Origin: Xanthobacter aminoxidans
Lineage (GTDB): Bacteria; Pseudomonadota; Alphaproteobacteria; Rhizobiales; Xanthobacteraceae
Length of the DNA: 64,000 nt
Direction of reading: 5' to 3'
Assembly (NCBI RefSeq): GCF_023571765.1
Contig: NZ_JAMJXC010000001.1
Span: forward strand, 124,001-188,000
Part shown: piece after piece, positions 10,101 through 19,719 of the stretch
Layout of the letters: each line of letters starts with the position of its first letter
Numbering within the stretch: the stretch's first letter is position 1
Translations under genes and position numbers: made by a program
Notes under the pieces: model-generated
Told to the model about the DNA's origin: nothing
The model's database searches: none
The model's input: only the letters and a program-made list of their open reading frames with translations

Positions 10101-10234
10101 TGCTCAAGGCGTTCGAGAATGTGGCGCAGGGCTATCGCTCGCTCGCCGCGCCGCAATGGTCCGGCCGCTATGGCGATTATGACCACCTCGCCCGCGTGCG
10201 CGAATGGGCGCTGGCCGGGGAGGAAAGCGAATGA
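7187..10234 (+). CDS. addB: AddB, nuclease subunit of the AddAB double-strand-break repair helicase-nuclease
   Basis: 1015 residues from a GTG preceded by GAGGAG. The N-terminal half is the degenerate helicase-like part of alphaproteobacterial AddB (FLPTRRAGRLFAEALLEASG; no intact Walker A). The C-terminal RecB-family nuclease has GRADRIEIKRDGTLAIIDYKTG-type spacing, with Asp892 and Lys894 in the active site. AddAB degrades broken ends and loads RecA. addA follows with a 4-bp ATGA overlap, so the two subunits are translationally coupled. Confidence 0.93.
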   Translation: MPRVLTIPPSAPFLPVLARALLDGALVEGFAPRHDPLALAGATVFLPTRRAGRLFAEALLEASGGTALLLPRIVPLGDVDEDALAFSEDAPVLAAPHAIAPVHRRLVLARLVAHWRDTLSKAVEREAVAAGTASTFALADALGSLFDDLTTAGLGVERMDGLVPDELDRYFKVGLDFVRIARRAFSAYLAEEGLVEPAARRDALVDAEARRLTALGTAAGPVIAAGSTGSMPATARLLKAIASLPRGAVVLPGLDLDLDAPSFDRLADPVHGAPDHPQYGLARLLGTLGVERGEVVPLAPPAPFGRERLMGEALRQAEMTDLWATLPARLPADDLAAAMAGISVVEADDPRAEALSVALLLRDSLERPGETAALVTPDRDLARRVAAEMARFGVALDDSAGTPLADAPAGRLAGLLVTAAAEGLAPVPLFALLTHPLARFGLDAEAKADAVAALELAALRGPRPAAGLAGLSAALDAHDPEGYRRSDPRSRIDGAAIAAARDLVRRLEGALGPLLALGDRHGAVPLAELVAAHRAAVEAAAGRLDPEAEDAAEAALARTFETLERVAGDGPALDLASYADAAGALFSDTMVRPRAEPHARIRILGPLEARLVHVDRMVLGGLVEGSWPTIPETDPWLSRPMRAQLGLDLPERRIGLAAHDFAQAFGARELVLSFAAKVGGTQSVPSRFVQRLKTVAGEAEWGAARARGTRFVRAARRLDEAPAVPRATRPAPAPPLELRPRRLSVTEIETFLRDPYSIYARHVLGLSPLDDLDAPPGGAERGMALHEAVGRFTTAFPDDLPPDALARLIEEGARAFAPLKAFPAEHALWWARFERAAAFLVAFERERRAHLDRIVAETKGSLEIPLAASTFRLTGRADRIEIKRDGTLAIIDYKTGTAPSAKQAASLSPQLPLEAAMAWRGGFEGVPGAPVEELTYVELKGGADGGAEKPVKVKDRSTHDLAEDALAGLESLLKAFENVAQGYRSLAAPQWSGRYGDYDHLARVREWALAGEESE

Positions 10235-13200
10235 GCGCGAGCCTCGAGAGCAGCGCCAAGTCCGAGGCCACCCGCCGCCAGTCGGAGGCTTCGCACCCCG
10301 CCGTTTCCGCCTGGGTCTCGGCCAATGCCGGCTCGGGCAAGACCCATGTGCTGGCTCGCCGCGTCATCCGGCTGCTGCTCGCCGGCACGCCGCCGGGGCG
10401 CATCCTGTGCCTCACCTATACCAAGGCGGCGGCGGCCAACATGGCCAACCGCGTGCTCGCCATCCTCGGCCGCTGGGCGCGCATGGACGATGCCGCGCTC
10501 GATGCCGCCATCGCCGAGACGGTGGGCGAGGCGCCAGACGCTTCGCTGCGCGCCCGCGCGCGCCGGCTGTTCGCGGCGGCGCTGGAGACGCCGGGCGGGC
10601 TGAAGATCCAGACCATCCACGCCTTCTGCGGTGGCCTTCTGCATCGCTTCCCGTTCGAGGCGGACGTGGCGGCCGGCTTCCGCGAGCTGGACGAGGTGGC
10701 CCGGCGCGAATTGATGGCCCGCATCCGCGCCGACCTCGTAGTCGCCGCGAGTCTTGCCCCCGCATCCCCGGCCGGCGAGGCGCTGGCGCGGCTCACGGAG
10801 GAGATGTCCGACAGCGGCCTCACCGGCCTCATCGAGGCCGCGGTGGCCCTGCGCGCCCGCATCCTGCCCCTGGGCGACACGCCCGCTGGCCGCCGGGCTG
10901 CGGTGGCGCGGGCGCTGGGGCTGCCGGCGGGACTGACCGTGGCCGATGTGGAAGCCGAGATGCTGGCGAGCCCGCATCTTCCCCGCTCGGAATGGCAGAG
11001 CGTCGCGGCGACGCTCGCCACCTCAGACAAGGCCACCGACCGCAAGCGCGCCGACGACCTCGCGGCCGCCGCTGCGGCAGAAGACGACGCCTCCGCGCTC
11101 GTGGCCTATCGCGGCGTGTTCTTCGGCTCGGACGGCCCGCGCTCCGACAAGAACCTGCTCACCAAGGGCATGGGCACGCGCGAGCCGGACCTTCTCGCCC
11201 GTTTCACCGCCGAGCGCGACCGCCTCGCCAGCCTCGACGATCGCCTCAAGGCGGCCTGGACGCTGGAGCGCACCGGCGCGGCCCTCACCCTCGGCGCTGA
11301 GGCCTGCCGGGCTTACGAAGCAGCGAAGGCGGCGCGGGGCCTGCTCGACTTCGACGACCTCATCACCAAGGCCGCGGCCCTGCTCGCCGAGCAGCCGACC
11401 TTCGTGCAGTTCAAGCTCGACCAGGGTATCGACCACATCCTCGTGGACGAGGCGCAGGATACGAGCCCCGAGCAGTGGAAGGTCGTGGAGGGCCTCGCCT
11501 CCGACTTCTTTTCCGGCGAGGGCGCGCGGGCGGGCGTGACGCGCACCATCTTCGTGGTGGGCGACGAGAAGCAGTCCATCTTCTCCTTCCAGGGCGCCGA
11601 TCCGCGCGCTTTCGGCGCCATGCGCACCACCTTCGAGCGCAAGGTGGGGGCGAAGGGCTTCCGCCGGGTGGAACTGCCCCACTCCTTCCGCTCCGCGCCG
11701 GGCGTGCTGGAGGCGGTGGATGCCATCTTCAAGAGCGAGGTCGCCCATGCGGGGCTGACCCTCGATACCGTGGCCCCCGTCCATGCCGCCATCCGCGCCG
11801 ACGCTCCGGCACTGGTGGAGATCTGGCCCACCACCGTTCCCGAGCCCCATCCCGAGCCGGACAACTGGCGCCGGCCGCTGGACGAGGTGCCCACCGACGA
11901 TCCCGTCAGCCGGCTCGCCGCGCGCATCGCGAGCTTCATCCAGGCAGGGATCGCGAACGGCCTCGCCATTCCCTCCCGCGACGGGCGGCCAATGCGGGCC
12001 GGCGATGTTCTGGTGCTGGTGCGCCGGCGCGGGCGGGTGTTCGAGGCCGTCATCCGCGCGCTCAAGGAACTCAAGGATCCGCGGGTGCAGGTGGCCGGCG
12101 CCGACCGGCTCGTGGTGCCGGAGCACATCGCCGCCCTCGATCTGATGGCGCTGGGCGACGCGCTGCTCTCGCCGCACGACGATCTTTCGCTCGCGGCCGT
12201 GCTGAAAAGCCCGCTGTTCGGCTTCACCGACGACGATCTCATGGCCCTGTGCCCCCAGCGCAAGGGCACGCTGGCCTCCGTCCTCTCCACGTCAGACGAT
12301 CCGCGCCACCGCGCCGCTGCCGCGCGACTCGCCGGCTGGAAGGGCGAGGCGGAGGGGCTGCGGCCGTTCGATTTCTACGGCCGGGTCCTCGGCCGCGACG
12401 GCGGACGGAGGGCCATGCTGGCCCGCCTCGGCCCCGAGGCGACGGACGTGCTGGACGAGTTCATGGCATTGGCCCGCACCTATGAGGGCGCAGAGCCCGC
12501 GAGCCTCGCCGGCTTCCTCGCGTTTCTCCGGCGCGGCGGGGCCGAGACCAAGCGCGACATGGAGAGCGGGCGCGACGAGGTGCGGGTGATGACCGCCCAT
12601 GGCGCGAAAGGGCTGGAGGCGCCCCTCGTCATCCTCGCCGACACGGTGGACATGCCGCGCCCGCGCATCGCGGGTGGCCTGCTCACCTTGCCGGGTGCGG
12701 GGGTGCCGGTGCTGGCGCCGCGCAAGGCGGAAGACCCGGAGGTGCTCGCCACCGCCCGCGCCGCCGCCGCCGCCCGCGAGCTGGAGGAATATCGCCGTCT
12801 GTTCTACGTCGCCCTGACCCGCGCCGAGGATGCCCTCGTCATCTGCGGCGCCGAGACCCGTGCGCCGGCCAAGGACAAGCCCCACGCCCGGCCCGAGGGC
12901 TGCTGGTACGACCTCGCCCGCGCGGCGCTGGAGCCGGACGCCGACGCGGGCCCGGCGCTGGGCTTCGAGGGGGAGGTGCTGCGCTGGCGCAGGGGACCGG
13001 GGTTGAAGGTGGCGAGCGGTGGTGCCGCGGTGGCGGCAATGGTCGAGGAGGGGGAGGTGCTTTCGTTCCCCAATCCCCCGCCGCCCGAGCCCGCCTTGCG
13101 GCGCCTGCGCCCCTCCGGCCTCGATGGAACGGACCCCCGACCCGAGCGGCCGGCTGCGCCCGCGCCGCTGCCCGAGAGTGCGCTGTCTCCCCTCCTGCGC

Positions 13201-13746
13201 GGCGATCTCGTTCACCGGCTGCTGGCCGGCCTGCCGGAGGTGGCGGCTGCCGAGCGGGAGGCGGCGGGCCTGCGCCTGCTGCGCCACGCGGCGGACGGCG
13301 TGGACGAGGCGGCGCACCGGGCGATTCTCGCCGAGGCGCTCGGCGTGCTCGGCCATGCGCCCCTCGCGGAGCTGTTCGGCGCCGGGAGCCGGGCGGAAGT
13401 GCCGGTGATCGGGCGCATCACGGGTGGAGGCGGGGAGGTGTTCGCCGTCAACGGCCGCATCGACCGGCTCGTCGTCCAGCCCGACCGCATCCTTGTGGCC
13501 GACTTCAAGACGGACCGGGTACCGCCTTCGGACCCCGCGGAGGCCGGCGAAAGCTATGTTTCCCAGCTCGCCGTCTATGGCGCCATTCTGTCGCAGGCGT
13601 TCGGCGGGCGGCCGGTGGAAGCGCGCCTGATCTATACGGCCGGGCCGCTTGTGGTGCCGCTCATTCCCGCCCGGCTCGCCGCGGCGCTGACGAAGCTTGG
13701 TGTTCCGTCCCCGCCTTTCGCCTCCCTTGGCGTCAAGGGCGCGTGA
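10231..13746 (+). CDS. addA: AddA, UvrD-family helicase-nuclease subunit of AddAB
   Basis: 1171 residues from the ATG that overlaps the addB stop and follows AGGAAAG. Superfamily 1 helicase motifs are visible: Walker A ANAGSGKTHVL (Lys37), ILCLTYTKAAAANM, LVDEAQDTSPEQW near residue 406, GDEKQSIFSFQGADP, and RVMTAHGAKGLEAPLVILAD. The C-terminal RecB-type nuclease motif is VADFKTDRVP (Asp1091, Lys1093). Length and motif order match AddA of alphaproteobacteria, including AHGAKGLEA. Confidence 0.95.
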   Translation: MSASLESSAKSEATRRQSEASHPAVSAWVSANAGSGKTHVLARRVIRLLLAGTPPGRILCLTYTKAAAANMANRVLAILGRWARMDDAALDAAIAETVGEAPDASLRARARRLFAAALETPGGLKIQTIHAFCGGLLHRFPFEADVAAGFRELDEVARRELMARIRADLVVAASLAPASPAGEALARLTEEMSDSGLTGLIEAAVALRARILPLGDTPAGRRAAVARALGLPAGLTVADVEAEMLASPHLPRSEWQSVAATLATSDKATDRKRADDLAAAAAAEDDASALVAYRGVFFGSDGPRSDKNLLTKGMGTREPDLLARFTAERDRLASLDDRLKAAWTLERTGAALTLGAEACRAYEAAKAARGLLDFDDLITKAAALLAEQPTFVQFKLDQGIDHILVDEAQDTSPEQWKVVEGLASDFFSGEGARAGVTRTIFVVGDEKQSIFSFQGADPRAFGAMRTTFERKVGAKGFRRVELPHSFRSAPGVLEAVDAIFKSEVAHAGLTLDTVAPVHAAIRADAPALVEIWPTTVPEPHPEPDNWRRPLDEVPTDDPVSRLAARIASFIQAGIANGLAIPSRDGRPMRAGDVLVLVRRRGRVFEAVIRALKELKDPRVQVAGADRLVVPEHIAALDLMALGDALLSPHDDLSLAAVLKSPLFGFTDDDLMALCPQRKGTLASVLSTSDDPRHRAAAARLAGWKGEAEGLRPFDFYGRVLGRDGGRRAMLARLGPEATDVLDEFMALARTYEGAEPASLAGFLAFLRRGGAETKRDMESGRDEVRVMTAHGAKGLEAPLVILADTVDMPRPRIAGGLLTLPGAGVPVLAPRKAEDPEVLATARAAAAARELEEYRRLFYVALTRAEDALVICGAETRAPAKDKPHARPEGCWYDLARAALEPDADAGPALGFEGEVLRWRRGPGLKVASGGAAVAAMVEEGEVLSFPNPPPPEPALRRLRPSGLDGTDPRPERPAAPAPLPESALSPLLRGDLVHRLLAGLPEVAAAEREAAGLRLLRHAADGVDEAAHRAILAEALGVLGHAPLAELFGAGSRAEVPVIGRITGGGGEVFAVNGRIDRLVVQPDRILVADFKTDRVPPSDPAEAGESYVSQLAVYGAILSQAFGGRPVEARLIYTAGPLVVPLIPARLAAALTKLGVPSPPFASLGVKGA

Positions 13747-13832
13747 AGCCGCCTTGACGGGGAGGGGAGGGGCTACCTACGTTCTCCCCCAACATCCAGT
13801 GGTTCTCCCCGTTCTGCCCTACGAGGTATGTC

Positions 13833-14153
13833 ATGGCCGTCGAGAAAGTTTCCGATCAGAATTTCGATCAGGACGTGCTGAAGTCCAGCGCGCCGGTCAT
13901 CGTCGACTTCTGGGCGGAGTGGTGCGGCCCCTGCCGCATGGTTGCCCCCATCCTGGAGGAAGTCTCCGGCGAGCTGGGCGAGAAGGTCCGCATCGTGAAG
14001 CTGAACGTGGACGAGAATCCGCAGACGGCATCCAAGTACGGTATCATGTCCATTCCCACCCTGCTCCTGTTCAAGGACGGCAAGATCGCCTCCCGGCAGG
14101 TGGGCGCCGCCCCCAAGGCCAAGCTGGTGCAGTGGATCAACGGCTCGATCTGA
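13833..14153 (+). CDS. trxA: Thioredoxin 1
   Basis: 106 residues with active site WCGPC (Cys31, Cys34), the cis-Pro loop SIPTLLLFKDG and the standard N-terminal VIVDFWAEWCGPC. Cytosolic dithiol reductant. It lies 86 bp behind addA; the gap holds a possible promoter (TTGACG at 13754), so it may be transcribed separately. A strong terminator follows at once. Confidence 0.96.
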   Translation: MAVEKVSDQNFDQDVLKSSAPVIVDFWAEWCGPCRMVAPILEEVSGELGEKVRIVKLNVDENPQTASKYGIMSIPTLLLFKDGKIASRQVGAAPKAKLVQWINGSI

Positions 14154-14174
14154 GCTTCGACTCCGCCGAATATG

Positions 14175-14202
14175 AAAAAGCCCCCGATTCGGGGGCTTTT
14201 TT
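14175..14202 (+). terminator. Rho-independent terminator of trxA
   Basis: A-tract, stem GCCCCCG, loop ATT, stem CGGGGGC, then TTTTTT and further T-rich sequence. The 12-bp stem runs 14175-14186 against 14190-14202. It ends the divL-trxA block and, because A's flank the left arm, could also work on the other strand for the convergent gene at 14228. Confidence 0.93.
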
Positions 14203-14227
14203 GTTTTTGTGGGGGATTGAACAGGCC

Positions 14228-14578
14228 TCAGCCGTGCCGTGCGAGCATTCTCCCTGAGGGGGGGACGCGCTCCACCGTGAACGCGGAGGCAGGGCGTACC
14301 CGCCATGGGCGGTCGAGGCAGAGGCTGGCATCGTTGAGCCGGGCCGCCTCGGCCTGCGCCTCGCCCTCGTTGGCGAAGCGATGCGCCTCGCGGGGGAAGA
14401 AAGCGCCGCCTGGAACGATGACGGTCTCACCCTCCTGCGTATCGATCCGGGTTTCACTGCCGTCGAAGAAGACCCAGCCGCACGGCGCACCCGGCACGGC
14501 GCGGGCGACCAGATGGGCGAGGGAGAGGGGGACGCGGCGGCGCGCGGGCTGCCAGCGCGGCATACGGAAACTGAACAT
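14228..14578 (-). CDS. Hypothetical protein, 116 residues
   Basis: The product begins MFSFRMPRWQPARRR and contains a plausible beta-rich core (CGWVFFDGSETRID, GETVIVPGGAFFPRE) and an Ala-rich helix. I recognise no family. Support is indirect: minus-strand frame is open over the whole gap between trxA and truA, the composition looks protein-like, and the bidirectional hairpin at 14175-14202 lies just beyond its stop. It could be spurious. Confidence 0.45.
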   Translation of the reverse strand: MFSFRMPRWQPARRRVPLSLAHLVARAVPGAPCGWVFFDGSETRIDTQEGETVIVPGGAFFPREAHRFANEGEAQAEAARLNDASLCLDRPWRVRPASAFTVERVPPSGRMLARHG

Positions 14579-14719
14579 CGGACCCGTTGTCCTCTATCGC
14601 CCCTGAGGTGTCTTCACAGTGGAAATGCTCAAGGGTGCCCGACCGTTCCAACCTGCGACGTCGTGAACGTCACCAGGATGTTACCCACAGCAAGGCTCAA
14701 GCCGGCGGAACGGAGCGGC

Positions 14720-15457
14720 TCAATAGCTGACGGCGGCGAGATAGAGCCCCGCCGCCGGGGCCATGGGGCCGCAGCGGGTGCGATCGGCGGCGGCGAGGGC
14801 GGCGGCGAGATCGTCCGCGCTCCAGCGGCCTTCCCCCACCCGCATCAGCGAGCCCACCATGGAGCGCACCTGATGGTGCAGGAAGGACCGGGCCGAGGTG
14901 ACGACGCGGATTTCGTCGCCGTGGCGGGACACGTCCAGCTGGTCCAGCGTCTTCACGGGCGAGGCAGCCTGGCACTCGGCGGCGCGGAAGGTGGAGAAAT
15001 CGTGCTTGCCCAGCAGACGCTGGGCCGCCGCGTGCATCGCCTCGGCGTCGAGCTTCTGCGGGATGCGCCAGGCCCGGTCGCGGTCCAGCGCGAGATCGGG
15101 GCGGCGGTTGACGATGCGGTAGAGGTAGTGCCGCTTGGTGGCCGAGAAGCGGGCGTCGAAGCTGTCCGGGACAAGTTCGGCGGAGAGCACCGCCACCGGA
15201 TGGGGGCGAAGCTGGGCCGTCATGGCGTCGCGCACCGTGTCCGTGCGCCAGTCCTTGGAAAGGTCCACATGGGCCACCTGCCCGGTGGCATGGACTCCGG
15301 CATCGGTGCGCCCGGCGCCCGCTACCGTCACCTTTTCCCCGCAGAAACGCTGAAAGGCTTCGGCCAGAACACCCTGCACGGTGGGCAGCTCCGCCTGCAT
15401 CTGCCAGCCGGCGAAGGGGGTGCCGTCATATTCGATGGTGAGCTTGTAGCGGGGCAT
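14720..15457 (-). CDS. truA: tRNA pseudouridine(38-40) synthase TruA
   Basis: 245 residues. The catalytic-Asp motif [17 protein letters not shown] is present, as are [17 protein letters not shown] near the N-terminus and [21 protein letters not shown] near the C-terminus. Modifies the anticodon arm of many tRNAs. It is last in a minus-strand def-fmt-truA run; the gap to fmt is 17 bp. Confidence 0.96.
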   Translation of the reverse strand: MPRYKLTIEYDGTPFAGWQMQAELPTVQGVLAEAFQRFCGEKVTVAGAGRTDAGVHATGQVAHVDLSKDWRTDTVRDAMTAQLRPHPVAVLSAELVPDSFDARFSATKRHYLYRIVNRRPDLALDRDRAWRIPQKLDAEAMHAAAQRLLGKHDFSTFRAAECQAASPVKTLDQLDVSRHGDEIRVVTSARSFLHHQVRSMVGSLMRVGEGRWSADDLAAALAAADRTRCGPMAPAAGLYLAAVSY

Positions 15458-15474
15458 GGCGGGTCTGGCCGCCC

Positions 15475-16398
15475 TCAGGCGAGCCGGCTTCCAGGCGGGA
15501 CGGCATTGCCCCGCAGGAACGTCTCCGCCCCCATGGGCTGCTTGCCGGCCTTCTGCAGCTCCACGAGCCGCACCGCGCCCGCGCCGCAGGCGATGGTGAG
15601 GTGGTCGTCAAATACCGTTCCGGGTGCTGAGGAGCCCTCCGCCAGCGTCGAGCGCAGCACCTTCACCCGCGCCTCCTCCGGCCCGAGGGGGAACCAGGCG
15701 CCGGGGAAGGGGGAGAGGCCGCGGATGCGGTCGTGCACCTCCTGGGCGGGCTTTGACCAGTCGATGCGGGTCTCGGCCTTCTCGATCTTGGCGGCATATT
15801 CCACGCCGGTCGCCGGCTGGGGCGTGAAGGCGAGGCCGCCGCGCTCCAGCGCGGCCAGCGCCCGGCCCATGAGGTCGGCGCCGATCACCATCATCCGGTC
15901 GTGCAATTCGCCGGCGGTCATGTCCGGGCCGATGGGGATGCGCTCCACGAGGCCCACGGGGCCGGTGTCCAGCCCCGCTTCCATCTGCATCACCGCGACG
16001 CCGGTCTCCTTGTCTCCGGCCATGATGGCCCGCTGGATGGGGGCGGCGCCGCGCCAGCGCGGCAGCAGGGAGCCGTGCAGGTTCAGGCAGCCGAGGCGCG
16101 GCGCATCGAGGATGGCCTGCGGCAGGATGAGGCCATAGGCCACCACCACCGCCACGTCCGCCTCATGGGCGCGGAAGGCGTCCGCCGCCTCCTCGCCCTT
16201 CAGGCTCCTGGGCGTGAACACCGGCAGGCCGAAGCGCTCGGCCACCGCATGGACGGGGGAGGGGGTGAGGTCGAGCCCGCGCCGGCCGGCCGGGGCCGGG
16301 GCGCGGGTATACACCGCCACCACCTCGTGGCCGCGCCCGACGATCTCCGAGAGGGTGGGCACGGCGAAATCCGGCGTACCCATGAAGACGATGCGCAT
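15475..16398 (-). CDS. fmt: Methionyl-tRNA formyltransferase
   Basis: 307 residues. Begins [16 protein letters not shown], typical of Fmt. The formyl-folate binding motif [20 protein letters not shown] is intact, with the catalytic Asn-His pair, and [17 protein letters not shown] follows. A C-terminal OB-like domain completes the usual length. Formylates initiator Met-tRNA; its partner def is the gene upstream. Confidence 0.97.
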   Translation of the reverse strand: MRIVFMGTPDFAVPTLSEIVGRGHEVVAVYTRAPAPAGRRGLDLTPSPVHAVAERFGLPVFTPRSLKGEEAADAFRAHEADVAVVVAYGLILPQAILDAPRLGCLNLHGSLLPRWRGAAPIQRAIMAGDKETGVAVMQMEAGLDTGPVGLVERIPIGPDMTAGELHDRMMVIGADLMGRALAALERGGLAFTPQPATGVEYAAKIEKAETRIDWSKPAQEVHDRIRGLSPFPGAWFPLGPEEARVKVLRSTLAEGSSAPGTVFDDHLTIACGAGAVRLVELQKAGKQPMGAETFLRGNAVPPGSRLA

Positions 16399-16435
16399 GG
16401 ACCCTCGTGTCCCGTGATCTCCCGCCGCGGCGGGA

Positions 16436-16954
16436 TCAGGCCTCGGCCTTGTGCTTCGCCTGCTTGGTGAATTTCTTGATGACGCGGTCGCGCTTCAGCT
16501 TGGAGATGTGATCGATGAAGAGCACGCCGTTGAGATGGTCGATCTCGTGCTGCACGCAGGTGGCGAACAGGCCCTCGGCCTCCACCTCCCGCGTCTTGCC
16601 CTCCACGTCCATAAAGCGCACCGCCACCTTCGCCGGGCGCTCCACCTCCTCGTAATATTCGGGGATGGAGAGGCAGCCCTCGCTGTAGACGGAGGTCTCT
16701 TCCGAGGCGGCGATGATTTCCGGATTGATGAGGGCGATGGGCTTCTTGTTCTCGCCGTCGCGCGCGACATCGATGGTGATGACGCGGCGCTGCACGCCCA
16801 CCTGTATGGCCGCCAGCCCGATGCCGGGGGCGTCGTACATGGTCTCGAACATGTCCTCCACCAGCTTGCGCACCTCGTTGTCGATCTTCTCGACCGGGGT
16901 GGAAAGCGTGCGCAGCTTGGGCTCGGGGATGATGAGGATGGGCCGGATCGTCAT
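16436..16954 (-). CDS. def: Peptide deformylase
   Basis: 172 residues. All three metal/catalytic motifs are present: [20 protein letters not shown] (Cys ligand; the common form is EGCLSxP) and [14 protein letters not shown] (two His ligands and Glu). Removes the N-formyl group from nascent proteins. First gene of the minus-strand def-fmt-truA operon, divergent from rmuC; the shared 5' gap is under 110 bp. Confidence 0.97.
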   Translation of the reverse strand: MTIRPILIIPEPKLRTLSTPVEKIDNEVRKLVEDMFETMYDAPGIGLAAIQVGVQRRVITIDVARDGENKKPIALINPEIIAASEETSVYSEGCLSIPEYYEEVERPAKVAVRFMDVEGKTREVEAEGLFATCVQHEIDHLNGVLFIDHISKLKRDRVIKKFTKQAKHKAEA

Positions 16955-17054
16955 TCGAGCGAGATAAGCGAAGCTGCCGCATAGGTCAACATGTTCGCCG
17001 TTTGTTCAGATGAGAGAATCACGTAAGAAGAGAAGGTTCACGCAAGAGCAAGGC

Positions 17055-18224
17055 ATGCCGGTTGTGCTGTTCACCTTCGGCGGGCGGCCCTTCACCGTGG
17101 CCGAGGCGGCTGCGGTCGCCGCGGCGGTGCTGGCGCTGCTGCTGTTCCTCGTGCTGGTGACGCTCGTGCGCCAGTCGCGGGCGCGCGCCGCCGCGGTCGC
17201 CGAGGAGGCGCTGCGGCGGGACGAGATGGACCGCCGCCTGCGCGAGCTGGTCCGCGTCCAGTCCGAGACCGCCGGCCGCGTGCAGAGCATGACGGAGATC
17301 CTCGCCCAAAGGCAGAGCGAGCTGGCCCGCGCCGTCTCCGACCGGCTCGACCAGACCTCCCATCGGCTGGGAGAGACGCTCTCCACCGCCGCCCGCGCCA
17401 CCCATGAGAGCCTGACGCGCATCGCCGAGCGTCTCGTGATGGTGGAGACGGCCGAGCGCACGCTCGGCGATCTTTCCGCGCAGGTGGTTTCGTTGCGCGA
17501 GACGCTGGCCAACAAGCAGGCGCGCGGCGCTTTCGGGCAGGCGCGGATGGAGGCCATCGTCTCCGATGGTTTGCCGCGCGGCAGCTTCGCCTTCCAGTAC
17601 ACCCTCTCCAACGGCAAAAGGCCGGACTGCGCCATCTTCCTGCCGGGGGATGCGCGCCCGCTGCTCATCGATTCCAAATTCCCGCTGGAGGCCGTCACCG
17701 CCTTCCGCGAGGCGCCATCCGCCGAGCATCGCAAGGCCGCCGGCCAGCGCCTGCGCAACGATCTCTTGAAGCACGTCTATGACGTGGCCGAGCGCTATTT
17801 CATCCCCGGCGAGACGCAGGACGTGGCGCTCATCTTCGTGCCGTCCGAATCCGTCTATGCCGAGATCAGCGAGCATTTCGACGGCGTGGTGCAGGAGGCC
17901 TATCGCCAGCGCGTGGTGCTGGTTTCGCCATCGCTCCTGATGCTGGCCGTGCAGGTGGTGCAGGCCATCGCCAAGGACGCCCGCATGCGCGAGGAGGCGG
18001 ACCGCGTGCGCGCCGAGGTCGGCGCCCTGGTGGAGGACGTGAGCCGCCTGCGCGAGCGGGTGGGCGACCTCGCCAAGCATTTCGCGCAGGTGGGTGACGA
18101 CGTACAGCGCGTCATCATCTCCGCCGACAAGATCGCCCGGCGCGGACTGAGGCTGGAGCAGCTCGACTTCGACACCCCCGGTCCGGCGTCCTCCCCGCCG
18201 CCCTCCTCCCCGCCGCCCAAGTGA
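17055..18224 (+). CDS. rmuC: RmuC-family DNA recombination protein
   Basis: 389 residues from the ATG at 17055 (AGAGCAAGG just upstream; an in-frame ATG at 17010 adds 15 charged residues). One N-terminal transmembrane helix ([17 protein letters not shown]), then a long coiled-coil rich in Arg/Glu (~50-140), then the RmuC nuclease-like core ([41 protein letters not shown]). RmuC limits inversions at short inverted repeats in E. coli. Proline-rich tail at the C-terminus. Confidence 0.92.
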   Translation: MPVVLFTFGGRPFTVAEAAAVAAAVLALLLFLVLVTLVRQSRARAAAVAEEALRRDEMDRRLRELVRVQSETAGRVQSMTEILAQRQSELARAVSDRLDQTSHRLGETLSTAARATHESLTRIAERLVMVETAERTLGDLSAQVVSLRETLANKQARGAFGQARMEAIVSDGLPRGSFAFQYTLSNGKRPDCAIFLPGDARPLLIDSKFPLEAVTAFREAPSAEHRKAAGQRLRNDLLKHVYDVAERYFIPGETQDVALIFVPSESVYAEISEHFDGVVQEAYRQRVVLVSPSLLMLAVQVVQAIAKDARMREEADRVRAEVGALVEDVSRLRERVGDLAKHFAQVGDDVQRVIISADKIARRGLRLEQLDFDTPGPASSPPPSSPPPK

Positions 18225-18235
18225 GGGCCGGCGCC

Positions 18236-18589
18236 ATGCCGAAGCACCGCATCACCACCACCAGCTTCGCCAGCGTCTATCCCCTCTATGTCGCCAAGGC
18301 CGAGCGGAAGGGGCGCACGCCGGCGGAGGTGGACGCGGTGATCCGCTGGCTGACCGGCTATTCCGACGCCGAGCTTGCCACCCTCCTCGCCGGAAAGACC
18401 GATTTCGAGACCTTCTTCGCCGGGGCGCCCGCGCCGAATCCCGCCCGCGCGCTCATCACCGGGGTGGTCTGCGGGGTGCGGGTGGAGGAGGTCGCCGAGC
18501 CGACCATGCGGGAGATAAGGTATCTCGATAAGTTGATCGACGAACTGGCGCGCGGGCGGCCGCTGGAGAAGATCCTGCGCAAGGGCTGA
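18236..18589 (+). CDS. DUF2200-family protein
   Basis: 117 residues from ATG 18236; a GTG at 18221 overlapping the rmuC stop is an alternative. Diagnostic stretches of the family are [33 protein letters not shown] and a C-terminal [20 protein letters not shown]. Small soluble protein of unknown function. Probably cotranscribed with rmuC. Confidence 0.85.
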   Translation: MPKHRITTTSFASVYPLYVAKAERKGRTPAEVDAVIRWLTGYSDAELATLLAGKTDFETFFAGAPAPNPARALITGVVCGVRVEEVAEPTMREIRYLDKLIDELARGRPLEKILRKG

Positions 18590-18713
18590 GGCCTGTTGAT
18601 GCGGCCCCCGTCGGGGTCTGCGGCATCTTGCGCGGCGGCCTGCGAGGCGGGATGCTGACGCCTGAGATGAATCGCGCGCCGGTTGGGGCGCGCCCGTGAC
18701 CTTTAAGGACGAA

Positions 18714-19592
18714 ATGCCCGAACTGCCCGAGGTGGAAACCGTCCGCCGCGGCCTGATGCCCGTCTTGCAGGGTGCCGTGATCGAAAGCGCCGAGGCGCGC
18801 CGCCCGGACCTGCGCTGGCCGCTGCCGGAGAACTTCGCCGAACGCCTCGCCGGCCGCCGCGTGGAGGCCATCGGCCGCCGCGCCAAATATCTGCTCGCCG
18901 ACCTCGACGGCGGCGAGGTGATGATCCTGCACCTCGGCATGTCCGGCTCCATTCGGGTGGAGGGCGAAAAGGCGCTCCGCCCCGGGGCCTTCCATTATCC
19001 CCGCGCCGCCGCCGGGCCGCACGACCATGTGGTGCTGCACCTCGCCGGCGGCACGACCGTGACCTTCAACGATCCGCGCCGCTTCGGCGCCATCCTGATC
19101 GTCCCTTACGACCGGCTGGAGAGCCATCCGCTTCTGGCTGGCCTCGGCCCGGAGCCGCTGGGCAACGCCTTCCATGCCGACTATCTCGCGGGCGCGTTCG
19201 CGCGCCGCAAGACGTCGCTGAAGGCCGCGCTGCTGGACCAGAAGCTGGTGGCGGGCCTCGGCAACATCTATGTCTGCGAGGCGCTGTTCCGCGCCGGCCT
19301 CTCGCCGCGCCGCCTCGCCCACACCATCGTCACGAAGGACGGCAAGCCGACGCCGCGGGTCGAGCGTCTCGTCACCGCCATTCGCGACGTGCTGCGCGAG
19401 GCCATCCAGGCCGGCGGCTCCTCACTGCGCGACCACAAGCAGGTGAGCGGCGAGCTCGGCTATTTCCAGCACACCTTCCGCGTCTACGACCGCGAGGGCG
19501 AACCCTGCCGCACCCGGCACTGCAAGGGCATCGTCCAGCGCATCGTGCAAGGCGGGCGCTCCACCTTCTACTGCCCGGTCTGCCAGAGATAG
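18714..19592 (+). CDS. mutM: Formamidopyrimidine-DNA glycosylase
   Basis: The start is fixed by chemistry: the enzyme needs Pro as its first residue after Met removal, and ATG 18714 gives [14 protein letters not shown], preceded by AAGGACGAA. 292 residues. Other signatures are the catalytic Lys region [17 protein letters not shown], the helix-two-turn-helix ([21 protein letters not shown]), and a C-terminal zinc finger with Cys pairs (CRTRHC ... CPVC). The first pair has four residues between Cys, not two. Removes 8-oxoguanine. Confidence 0.96.
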   Translation: MPELPEVETVRRGLMPVLQGAVIESAEARRPDLRWPLPENFAERLAGRRVEAIGRRAKYLLADLDGGEVMILHLGMSGSIRVEGEKALRPGAFHYPRAAAGPHDHVVLHLAGGTTVTFNDPRRFGAILIVPYDRLESHPLLAGLGPEPLGNAFHADYLAGAFARRKTSLKAALLDQKLVAGLGNIYVCEALFRAGLSPRRLAHTIVTKDGKPTPRVERLVTAIRDVLREAIQAGGSSLRDHKQVSGELGYFQHTFRVYDREGEPCRTRHCKGIVQRIVQGGRSTFYCPVCQR

Positions 19593-19719
19593 CGCAGCCC
19601 CGCACGGCCGCTGTGCGAGGCTGCCACTTCGCATGCCGGCGCGGAAGCGCTAGAGCACGGTTCCGCGCGCGCGGCGCAGGATATCGACCGGCGTCACGCC
19701 GGCTCAGGAGGAGACGAGG

